Part shown: positions 56,830 through 64,000 of the stretch, in pieces
Position numbering within the stretch: the first letter of the stretch is position 1
How the letters are laid out: each line of letters starts with the position of its first letter
From: Paractinoplanes durhamensis
GTDB lineage: Bacteria > Actinomycetota > Actinomycetes > Mycobacteriales > Micromonosporaceae
Length of the DNA: 64,000 bases
Assembly: GCF_016862175.1 (NCBI RefSeq)
Contig: NZ_BOML01000038.1
Location: 186,001 to 250,000 of the forward strand
Direction: 5' to 3'
Notes under the pieces: model-generated
The model's input: the letters and a program-made list of their open reading frames with translations, nothing else
What the model was told of the DNA's origin: nothing
Database searches by the model: none
Program-made: the position numbers and the translations under genes

Positions 56830-59199
56830 ATGTCCGGGACCTTGATAACTTCTGCCGCGGGCGGAGTGTCCCTCAGCGGTTCAAACGTCACATTTATCAT
56901 TGTCGCGCTGGTCTTCGCCCTCATTGCGCTGGGCTTCGCCGCGATGTTCGTCCAGTCCGTGCTGAAGGCCGGGCGCGGCACCAAGAACATGCAGGAGATC
57001 GCCGGCGCCGTTCAGGAAGGTGCCTCGGCGTACCTGTTCCGCCAGTTCAAGACGCTGGCGATCTTCGTGGTGATCGCGGTCGTCCTGCTCTTCCTCCTGC
57101 CGGTGCACGACACCGACAACGAGGTATGGGTCAAGATCGGCCGGTCGCTCTTCTTCATCGTGGGTGCGGTCTTCTCGTCGTTCATCGGCGGCGCCGGCAT
57201 GGCGCTCGCGACCCGGGCCAACCTGCGGGTGGCCGCGGCGGCCGGTGAGCAGGGCGGCCGTGAGACCGCGATGGGGATCGCGTTCCGCACCGGTGGTGTG
57301 GTCGGCTTCCTCACCGTCGGGCTCGGACTCTTCGGCGGCGCGCTGGTCGTGCTGATCTTCAAGACCGACGCGCCGACGGTGCTCGAGGGCTTCGGCTTCG
57401 GTGCCGCGCTGCTGGCCATGTTCATGCGGGTCGGTGGCGGCATCTTCACCAAGGCCGCGGATGTCGGCGCCGACCTGGTCGGCAAGGTGGAGCAGGGCAT
57501 CCCCGAGGACGACCCGCGCAACGCCGCGACCATCGCCGACAACGTGGGCGACAACGTCGGTGACTGTGCCGGCATGGCGGCCGACCTCTTCGAGTCGTAC
57601 GCGGTGACCCTGGTGGCGGCCCTGATCCTGGGCCAGGCCGCGTTCGGTCAGGACGGTCTGATCTTCCCGCTGATCGTCTCGACGGTCGGTGTCGTGATCG
57701 CGATCATCGGTGTCTTCATCACCCGGCTGCGCCCGTCCGACAAGAACGGTCTCACCGCGATCAACCGGGCGTTCTACATCTCGGCCGCGATTTCCGCGAT
57801 CGTGGTGGCGGTGGTCAGCTTCCTGTACCTCCCGACCACCTTCGCCGGCTTCAACGACAGCGGCATCTCCGCCGACATCGTGGCGAGCGGCCGCAACCCG
57901 CAGTGGGTGGCGATCGGCGCGGTCGTGATCGGCATCGTGCTGGCCGCCGCCATCCAGGCGCTGACCGGCTACTTCACCGAGACCAACCGGCGCCCGGTGC
58001 AGGACATCGGCAAGTCGTCGCAGACCGGTGCGGCCACCGTCGTGCTGGCCGGCATCAGCGTCGGCCTCGAGTCGGCGGTCTACTCGGCGCTGGTGATCGG
58101 TGCCGGCGTCTTCGGCGCGTTCCTGCTCGGCGGCTCGTCGCTGACCCTGTCGCTGTTCGCGGTGGCGCTGGCCGGCACCGGCCTGCTCACCACGGTCGGC
58201 GTCATCGTCGCGATGGACACGTTCGGCCCGATCTCGGACAACGCGCAGGGCATCGCCGAGATGTCCGGTGACGTCGACGAGAAGGGCGCCCAGATCCTCA
58301 CCGAGCTGGACGCCGTCGGTAACACCACCAAGGCGATCACCAAGGGCATCGCGATCGCGACCGCCGTGCTGGCCGCCACCGCCCTCTTCGGGTCGTACAC
58401 GAACACGCTGGCCACCTCGCTGGCCGACGCGGGCATCTCGCCCGACCAGGTCGGCAACGAGATCCTCGGTCTGCTGAACATCTCGAACCCGCGCAACCTC
58501 GTCGGCCTGCTGGTCGGCGCGGCCGTCGTGTTCCTCTTCTCCGGCCTGGCCATCAACGCCGTGTCCCGCTCGGCGGGCGCGGTCGTGATGGAGGTCCGCC
58601 GCCAGTTCCGCGAGTTCCCCGGCATCATGGACCGCACCCAGCGGCCCGAGTACGGCCGGGTCGTGGACATCTGCACCCGGGACGCGCAGCGCGAGCTGGT
58701 CACCCCCGGTCTGCTGGCGATCCTGGCGCCGATCGCGGTCGGCTTCGGCCTGGGTGCGGGCGCGCTCGCGTCCTACCTGGCCGGTGCGATCGGCACCGGC
58801 ACCCTGATGGCGGTCTTCCTGTCCAACTCGGGCGGCGCCTGGGACAACGCGAAGAAGCTGGTCGAGGACGGTGCGTTCGGCGGCAAGGGCTCGGACGCCC
58901 ACGCCGCCACCGTCATCGGTGACACCGTCGGTGACCCGTTCAAGGACACCGCCGGCCCGGCCATCAACCCGCTGCTCAAGGTGATGAACCTGGTCTCGCT
59001 GCTGATCGCCCCGGCCGTCGTCGGCTGGAGCATCGGCACCGACGCGAACACCCCGCTGCGGGTCACCATCGCGGTGGTGGCGGCGGCGATCATCGTGGGT
59101 GCGGTGTTCTGGAGCAAGCGCAAGCCGATCTCGATGGGCGACGACACCCCGGCCAGCCCGTCCGGCGACGCCACTCCCTCGGAGCGGGTCAGCGCCTGA
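56830..59199 (+). CDS. hppA: Membrane-bound proton-translocating pyrophosphatase, K+-independent type
   Basis: 789 residues, about 16 helices. It pumps H+ using pyrophosphate. ADVGADLVGKVEQGIPEDDP, NVGDNVGDCAGMAADLFESY and SDAHAATVIGDTVGDPFKDT hold the acidic metal-PPi residues. GNTTKAITKG has Lys where K+-dependent enzymes have Ala, marking the K+-independent class. ATG 56830 follows GGAGGACATTG. Downstream of bldG, as in Streptomyces. Confidence 0.96.
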   Translation: MSGTLITSAAGGVSLSGSNVTFIIVALVFALIALGFAAMFVQSVLKAGRGTKNMQEIAGAVQEGASAYLFRQFKTLAIFVVIAVVLLFLLPVHDTDNEVWVKIGRSLFFIVGAVFSSFIGGAGMALATRANLRVAAAAGEQGGRETAMGIAFRTGGVVGFLTVGLGLFGGALVVLIFKTDAPTVLEGFGFGAALLAMFMRVGGGIFTKAADVGADLVGKVEQGIPEDDPRNAATIADNVGDNVGDCAGMAADLFESYAVTLVAALILGQAAFGQDGLIFPLIVSTVGVVIAIIGVFITRLRPSDKNGLTAINRAFYISAAISAIVVAVVSFLYLPTTFAGFNDSGISADIVASGRNPQWVAIGAVVIGIVLAAAIQALTGYFTETNRRPVQDIGKSSQTGAATVVLAGISVGLESAVYSALVIGAGVFGAFLLGGSSLTLSLFAVALAGTGLLTTVGVIVAMDTFGPISDNAQGIAEMSGDVDEKGAQILTELDAVGNTTKAITKGIAIATAVLAATALFGSYTNTLATSLADAGISPDQVGNEILGLLNISNPRNLVGLLVGAAVVFLFSGLAINAVSRSAGAVVMEVRRQFREFPGIMDRTQRPEYGRVVDICTRDAQRELVTPGLLAILAPIAVGFGLGAGALASYLAGAIGTGTLMAVFLSNSGGAWDNAKKLVEDGAFGGKGSDAHAATVIGDTVGDPFKDTAGPAINPLLKVMNLVSLLIAPAVVGWSIGTDANTPLRVTIAVVAAAIIVGAVFWSKRKPISMGDDTPASPSGDATPSERVSA

Positions 59200-59212
59200 T
59201 TCAACCGTCAAA

Positions 59213-59244
59213 AGGGGGCATCCGGGAAATCCCGGGTGCCCCCT
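59213..59244 (+). terminator. Terminator of hppA
   Basis: A 14-bp stem (AGGGGGCATCCGGG with CCCGGGTGCCCCCT, one T-G pair) and AAAT loop. The T-tail is short (TTGCCC). Confidence 0.75.
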
Positions 59245-59289
59245 TGCCCATGGATGAGGGTTGTCACACCCGGGCCGTACCCTGCTTCC

Positions 59290-59823
59290 ATGCGTCCGGC
59301 CCGACCCCTCGCGGTGCTCCTTCTTCTTGCGCTCGTTCTCCCGGTCGCCGCGGCCTGCGGAAGCTCGCACGGTCCGCGCGTCTGGGCCGCCAGCGTGTGC
59401 ACGACGCTGAGTCCGTGGCGCACCGAGATCGGCTCGCTGACGAGCCGGGCCCAGCAGCAGATGGATGTGGCGACCACGCCCGGTCAGGCCAAGGAAAATC
59501 TCGCCCGGCTCTTCTCCGGCGCGCACGACGCGAGTGAGCGGGCCCGGGCCGGTGTGCTGAAGGCCGGGGTCCCCGACGTCGACGACGGTCAGCGGATCGC
59601 CGACGGCTTCACCACCGCGCTGGCCGCCATGCGGGATGCCTACGGCCGTGCCGCCTCCGGCATCGACGGCCTGGCCACCGCGCCCGCCAAGACGTTCTAC
59701 GCGCAGGTGGCCGAGGTGGTCGACAAGCTGAACGCCGACTACGAGGCGAGCAGCCTCGACACCAGCAAGCTCAGTTCGGCGGAGCTGAAGGCGGCCTTCG
59801 ACGAAGTGCCCGAGTGCCGCTGA
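59290..59823 (+). CDS. Predicted lipoprotein of unknown function
   Basis: 177 residues. Signal sequence ending VAAAC (lipobox), then a helical domain (VCTTLSPWRTEIGSLTSRAQ, VDKLNADYEASSLDTSKL, VPECR) with two further cysteines. No family is recognised. No ribosome site precedes ATG 59290; TACCCT (59278-59283) lies 7 bases upstream, consistent with a leaderless message. Confidence 0.75.
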   Translation: MRPARPLAVLLLLALVLPVAAACGSSHGPRVWAASVCTTLSPWRTEIGSLTSRAQQQMDVATTPGQAKENLARLFSGAHDASERARAGVLKAGVPDVDDGQRIADGFTTALAAMRDAYGRAASGIDGLATAPAKTFYAQVAEVVDKLNADYEASSLDTSKLSSAELKAAFDEVPECR

Positions 59824-59844
59824 GCCGATGACAGAGACGGGCCG

Positions 59845-60852
59845 ATGACCGAGACCGGGCCGAAGACCGAGACGGGCTGGCCGCTGATCCCGCGCGAGGT
59901 GCTGCCCGCGCCGGTCCCGGCGGTCAAGCGGAGCCCGTTCCCCCGTCTCCCGGTCCGGGACGGTGAGAGCGGCCGTCAGCTGCCGTTCTTCGGCGCCGAG
60001 ACCACCGAGCCGACCCCCGCCGATCTCGCCGGTCTGCTGGCCGGTCCGGGCCGGTTGGGCCGGATGGGCGGCACCGCCCGGGTGACCGTCGAGGTCGACG
60101 CCGCCTGGCGGGTGCACGTCCTGGTGGCCGAGCTGGTCACGCGAGGCCTGGTGGCCCATTGGCGCCCTCTAGATCAAGATCAAGATCAAGATCAAGAGAG
60201 ACTTGCTGATGTACGGGTGGAAGCGCCCCCGATCGAGCCGGTCGAAAGTCGTCCCGAGCAGGTCGGCGACCCGTTCGACGACCTGCCGCCGGAGGAGCCC
60301 GACCCCTGGGCCGATCCACCCGCTGCGGGTGACGCGCCCGCCCCGAAATCGGCGAAGGATGGTCGTGCGGGCCGGCGTCTTCCTGTCCCGGACGGGGATT
60401 TCTCTCTAGCGCCGGCCCCACCCCAAGAGTCGGACACGCCGACCGAGCCACCAAAAGAGTCAGAAGGGGATGAAACGCCAGACGAAGAGGCAGCGGAGCC
60501 AAAACCGAGATTCGAGGTGCTCACGGCGTACTCAAGTCGGTTGAATGGTCTTGCCCGCGCCTGGCCGGAGGCCGCCGCACAGCTTTTTCTCAGCGGAGGC
60601 CGGCTTCGGCTGTGGGTCGCGGCGGCGGGAGAGCCCGTCACCGGCGGTTACGCGCTGGGCCTCGACCCCGGCAAGGACCTTGCGGCGATCGATGCCGCCC
60701 TGGTCCGCGCCGGTCTCGCCGGTCGTCTTTCGGATGACGGGCGGCACTATCGGATCATGGGGAAAAGACGTGTCCGACGGCTTGCTGAGCTGGTCGGCGA
60801 GCGCCCCGCGGCGGCACCCGAGGAGATGTGGCCGTCCGGCGCGGGTGCGTGA
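59845..60852 (+). CDS. Unknown acidic protein upstream of topA
   Basis: 335 residues. A conserved-looking N-terminal block (GLLAGPGRLGRMGGTARVTV, WRVHVLVAELVTRGL), an acidic Pro/Glu-rich linker, and a C-terminal domain (YSSRLNGLARAWPEAAAQLF, DDGRHYRIMGKRRVRRLAEL). A Gln-Asp run near residue 110 comes from a GATCAA repeat. No signal peptide. It occupies the same place beside topA as an unknown gene in related genomes. Confidence 0.65.
   Translation: MTETGPKTETGWPLIPREVLPAPVPAVKRSPFPRLPVRDGESGRQLPFFGAETTEPTPADLAGLLAGPGRLGRMGGTARVTVEVDAAWRVHVLVAELVTRGLVAHWRPLDQDQDQDQERLADVRVEAPPIEPVESRPEQVGDPFDDLPPEEPDPWADPPAAGDAPAPKSAKDGRAGRRLPVPDGDFSLAPAPPQESDTPTEPPKESEGDETPDEEAAEPKPRFEVLTAYSSRLNGLARAWPEAAAQLFLSGGRLRLWVAAAGEPVTGGYALGLDPGKDLAAIDAALVRAGLAGRLSDDGRHYRIMGKRRVRRLAELVGERPAAAPEEMWPSGAGA
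60172..60195 (+). repeat. Four GATCAA hexanucleotides in coding sequence
   Basis: GATCAA repeats exactly four times, preceded by CTA and followed by GAGAGA, coding Asp-Gln pairs. Six bases is a multiple of three, so copy change keeps frame. Confidence 0.9.
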
Positions 60853-61086
60853 TCTTCCTGGATTGTGTGCGACACGACGCTACGTTCCCGGTGTACGGTG
60901 TCGCCGTCGGACGCGTGCGGTGGCCGGACCGTTACCATCCGACTCCTGGGTTCCCGGGGAATGGTTGCCCGTCCGGCGCGTTACGTTGAAAGTCTGCGCT
61001 CCGCCGGCACAGGGCTCGCCCGCGGCGGAAAACAGGATGAGACCCGTCCACAGGGCGGAACGCTGAGTCTGAAGTTTGGGAGTGCC

Positions 61087-63882
61087 GTGCCGAGTGAAGC
61101 CAGGACGACCCGTCTGGTCATCGTCGAGTCTCCGTCGAAGGCCAAGACGATCGCCGGTTATCTGGGCCCCGACTACTTCGTCGAGGCTTCCTTCGGCCAT
61201 GTCCGCGACCTGCCACGCAACGCCGCCGACGTGCCCGCCAAGTACAAGGGTGAGGCCTGGGCGCGGCTCGGTGTCGACGTCGACAACGGCTTCCACGCGC
61301 TCTACGTCGTGTCCCCGGACCGCAAGGCGCAGATCGCCAAGCTGACCAAGCTGGCGAAAGAGGTCGACGAGATCTTCCTGGCCACAGATGAGGACCGCGA
61401 GGGCGAAGCCATCGCGTGGCACCTGGTCGAGACGATCAAGCCCAAGGTCCCGGTCCGCCGGATGGTCTTCCACGAGATCACCAAGCCGGCCATCCAGGCC
61501 GCGGTGGCCAACCCGCGCGAGATCGACCGCGACCTGGTCGACGCGCAGGAGGCCCGCCGCATCCTCGACCGGCTGTACGGCTACGAGGTCAGCCCGGTCC
61601 TGTGGAAGAAGGTGATGCCCCGCCTCTCCGCCGGGCGGGTGCAGTCGGTGGCGACGCGCATCGTGGTCGAGCGTGAGCGGCAGCGCATGGCGTTCCGCAC
61701 CGCCGAGTATTGGGACATCCTGGCCACCCTGGCCGTGCAGGGGACGACCGAGGGCCCGCGCAGCTTCAACGCGACCCTGATCGCGCTGGACGGCGACCGG
61801 ATCGCCACCGGTAAGGACTTCGAGCCCACCACCGGCCAGGTCAAGCCCGGCGCCGGCGTGGTGCACCTGGACGAGGCCGGTGCCCGTGGCCTGGCCGCCC
61901 GGGTGGCGGACCGCCCGTTCACGGTGACCAGGGTCGAGGAGAAGCCGTACCGTCGCCGCCCGTACGCGCCGTTCATCACCTCGACGCTGCAGCAGGAAGC
62001 GGCCCGCAAGATGCGCTTCTCGGCGTCGCAGACGATGCGCACGGCCCAGCGGCTGTACGAGAACGGCTACATCACCTACATGCGTACCGACTCGGTCAAC
62101 CTGTCCGAGACCGCGATCACCGCGGCCCGTCGGCAGATCACCGAGCTCTACGGCGCCAACAACGTGCCGCCGCAGCCGCGTCGCTACACCGGCAAGGTGA
62201 AGAACGCGCAGGAGGCGCACGAGGCGATCCGCCCGGCCGGCGACAACTTCCGCACCCCGGGCGAGGTCGCCAAGGAGCTGTCCGCCGACGAGTTCAAGCT
62301 GTACGAGCTGATCTGGCGCCGCACCATCGCCTCGCAGATGACCGACGCGGTCGGCAACTCGGTGAGCGTGCGCATCCGGGCGATCTCCACCAGCGGCGAG
62401 GAGGTCGACTTCTCCGCCTCCGGCAAGACGATCACCGACCCGGGCTTCCTGCGCGCCTACGTCGAGTCCTCGGACGACGAGAACGCCGAGGCCGAGGACG
62501 CCGAGCGCCGCCTGCCCAACCTGGTCAAGGACCAGCCGCTGACCGCCGAGGAGCTGGCCGCGGTCGGCCACCACACCTCGCCGCCGGCCCGCTACACCGA
62601 GGCCTCGCTGGTCAAGGCCCTGGAGGAGCTGGGCATCGGCCGCCCGTCGACCTACGAGTCGATCATGCGGACCATCCAGGACCGCGGCTACGTCGAGAAG
62701 CGCGGCCAGGCCCTGATCCCGTCGTTCCTCGCGTTCGCGGTGATCGGCCTGCTCGAGGGGCACTACCCGCGGCTTGTCGACTACAACTTCACCGCCGCGA
62801 TGGAGACCCAGCTCGACGACATCGCCGGTGGCGACCACGCGGCCCTCGACTTCCTCACCGCCTTCTACTTCGGCAGCCAGACGGCCGGGGCGGAAGACAC
62901 CATCGCCGCGGCCGGCGGCCTGAAGAAGATGGTCACCGAGAACCTGAGTGCCATCGACGCGCGCTCGGTCAACTCGATCCCGCTCTTCATCGACGACGGC
63001 GGCCGCCAGGTCGTGGTCCGGGTCGGCCGCTACGGCCCCTACCTGCAGCGTCAGCTGCCGGAGGCGGCCGACGAGCCGACCGACGACCGGGTCTCGATCC
63101 CGGAGGGCGTGGCCCCCGACGAGCTGACCCCGGAGAAGGTCACCGAGCTGTTCCTGGGTGGCGGCGGCGAGCGGTCGCTCGGCGACGACCCGGCGACCGG
63201 CGAGTCGGTCCAGCTCAAGTCCGGCCGCTTCGGACCGTACGTGCAGGCCGGCGAGCGAAAGTCGTCGCTGTTCCGCACCCAGTCGCCGGAGACGGTCACC
63301 CTGGAGCAGGCGCTGCGTCTGCTGCAGCTGCCGCGCACCCTGGGCAAGGACCCGGAGGGCAACGAGATCTCGGCGGCGAACGGCCGCTACGGGCCGTACG
63401 TGAAGCGTGGCGACGACTACCGCTCGCTGGACAACGAGGACCGTCTCTTCACCGTCACGCTGGACGAGGCGCTCGCCCTGCTGGCCCAGCCGAAGACCCG
63501 GCAGCGTCGCGAGGCCAAGCCGCCGCTGCGCGAGATGGGTGCCGACCCGGTCACCGAGAAGCCCATGGTGATCAAGGAAGGCCGCTTCGGTCCGTATGTG
63601 ACCGACGGCGAGTACAACGCGTCGCTGCGCCGCGATCAGACTCCCGAGGAGCTGACCGTCGAGCAGGCGTCCGAGATGCTGGCCGAGAAGCGCGCCAAGG
63701 GCCCGGCGCCGAAGAAGAAGGTCGCGGCCAAGAAGGCACCGGCCAAGGCCGCCGACGGCAAGGCTCCGGTGAAGAAGGCCGCCGCCAAGAAGGCCACGCC
63801 GGCCAAGAAGGCAGCTCCGGCCAAGAAGGCGGCAGCCGCGAAGAAGGCCGCCCCGCGCAAGGCGACGGCCTCCGCCGAATAA
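61087..63882 (+). CDS. topA: DNA topoisomerase I
   Basis: 931 residues, type IA. TOPRIM: RLVIVESPSKAKTIAGYL with the catalytic Glu, and ATDEDREGEAIAWHL (DxDxE). GYITYMRTDSVNLS holds the active-site Tyr. RIVVERERQR, and several C-terminal repeat domains each with GRFGPYV-type motifs (GRYGPYLQRQ, GRFGPYVQAG, GRYGPYVKRG, GRFGPYVTDG), then a Lys/Ala-rich basic tail from about residue 875. GTG 61087 follows GGGAG. The stop lies one base from the convergent next gene. Gaps of about 230 bases upstream hold no gene. Confidence 0.96.
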   Translation: MPSEARTTRLVIVESPSKAKTIAGYLGPDYFVEASFGHVRDLPRNAADVPAKYKGEAWARLGVDVDNGFHALYVVSPDRKAQIAKLTKLAKEVDEIFLATDEDREGEAIAWHLVETIKPKVPVRRMVFHEITKPAIQAAVANPREIDRDLVDAQEARRILDRLYGYEVSPVLWKKVMPRLSAGRVQSVATRIVVERERQRMAFRTAEYWDILATLAVQGTTEGPRSFNATLIALDGDRIATGKDFEPTTGQVKPGAGVVHLDEAGARGLAARVADRPFTVTRVEEKPYRRRPYAPFITSTLQQEAARKMRFSASQTMRTAQRLYENGYITYMRTDSVNLSETAITAARRQITELYGANNVPPQPRRYTGKVKNAQEAHEAIRPAGDNFRTPGEVAKELSADEFKLYELIWRRTIASQMTDAVGNSVSVRIRAISTSGEEVDFSASGKTITDPGFLRAYVESSDDENAEAEDAERRLPNLVKDQPLTAEELAAVGHHTSPPARYTEASLVKALEELGIGRPSTYESIMRTIQDRGYVEKRGQALIPSFLAFAVIGLLEGHYPRLVDYNFTAAMETQLDDIAGGDHAALDFLTAFYFGSQTAGAEDTIAAAGGLKKMVTENLSAIDARSVNSIPLFIDDGGRQVVVRVGRYGPYLQRQLPEAADEPTDDRVSIPEGVAPDELTPEKVTELFLGGGGERSLGDDPATGESVQLKSGRFGPYVQAGERKSSLFRTQSPETVTLEQALRLLQLPRTLGKDPEGNEISAANGRYGPYVKRGDDYRSLDNEDRLFTVTLDEALALLAQPKTRQRREAKPPLREMGADPVTEKPMVIKEGRFGPYVTDGEYNASLRRDQTPEELTVEQASEMLAEKRAKGPAPKKKVAAKKAPAKAADGKAPVKKAAAKKATPAKKAAPAKKAAAAKKAAPRKATASAE

Positions 63883-63883
63883 G

Positions 63884-64000
63884 TCAGCTGCCGAGCACCC
63901 GGTCCAGGTAGTCGTTGGCGAAGACCCGGGCCGGGTCGAGGCGGTCGCGCACGGCCACGAAGTCGTCGAACTTCGGGTAGGCCGGGCGCAGGTCGGCAGC
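63884..64000 (-). CDS. D-arabinono-1,4-lactone oxidase family FAD protein (C-terminal end)
   Basis: The last 38 residues run from AADLRPAYPKFDDFVAVRDR through LDPARVFANDYLDRVLGS to the stop, typical of the end of sugar-lactone/FAD-linked oxidoreductases (C-terminal HWGK...YP-type region). The rest lies beyond 64000. Only one base separates its stop from the topA stop. Confidence 0.8.
   Translation of the reverse strand, partial: AADLRPAYPKFDDFVAVRDRLDPARVFANDYLDRVLGS

Noticed and set aside
56881..60159. Minus-strand open frame of more than 1000 codons opposite hppA and the next genes
   Set aside because: It is antisense to hppA and has an Arg/His/Gln/Asp-rich composition with no motifs. High GC creates such frames.

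Overview
The window is high-GC DNA with GTG starts, ATGA/GTGA gene overlaps and strong G/C bias at third codon positions, as in an actinomycete. Gene content (futalosine menaquinone pathway, full nuo operon, BldG pair, tad cluster, 6C RNA, type VII secretion pieces) and gene order resemble Streptomyces and Micromonosporaceae chromosomes. An Actinoplanes-like Micromonosporaceae host is my inference. It reads as chromosomal core with a few accessory patches. No rRNA, tRNA, CRISPR or intact transposase was seen.

Region 1 (1-23.4 kb) is respiratory quinone and complex I. After a truncated SNF2 helicase come mqnC, menG, a small unknown gene, a MenJ-like reductase, nuoA to nuoN in one tightly overlapping operon with a strong terminator, a decayed inositol-phosphatase fragment, and a long-chain polyprenyl diphosphate synthase. 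The set can make and saturate menaquinone and oxidise NADH with it. A near-perfect Rex (NADH/NAD+ sensor) operator lies just before the reductase-nuo block. A structured leader ending in a terminator-like hairpin lies before menG.

Region 2 (23.4-38.8 kb) is mixed. It holds an MFS exporter divergent from an IclR regulator, an orphan zinc anti-sigma factor, RarD, a small holin-like membrane protein, and a partial type VII (ESX-like) locus: eccE divergent from two WXG100 proteins. Downstream lies a 970-residue double-SseB proline-rich protein overlapping a 121-residue partner. Then come AraC/GyrI, phosphotransferase, tandem GNAT, an alpha/beta hydrolase lacking its nucleophile, and two paralogous lipoproteins.

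Region 3 (38.8-52.8 kb) has a secreted M6 metalloprotease, acetyl-CoA synthetase, a Fic-like protein, a membrane PH-like protein, and a 675-bp cassette bounded by 89-bp inverted repeats. These are followed by a HAD hydrolase, a 6C small RNA, a STAS protein and a tad/Flp pilus operon (ssd-tadA-tadB-unknown-tadC-flp-tadE-tadG-like) that carries tandem repeats.

Region 4 (52.8-64 kb) has a leaderless small HTH gene, an MrfA-type helicase, bldG with its anti-sigma partner, a K+-independent H+-pyrophosphatase, a lipoprotein, an unknown acidic protein, topA, and the tail of a sugar-lactone oxidase. Several genes here and elsewhere appear to be leaderless, with a -10 box about 7 bases before the start codon.
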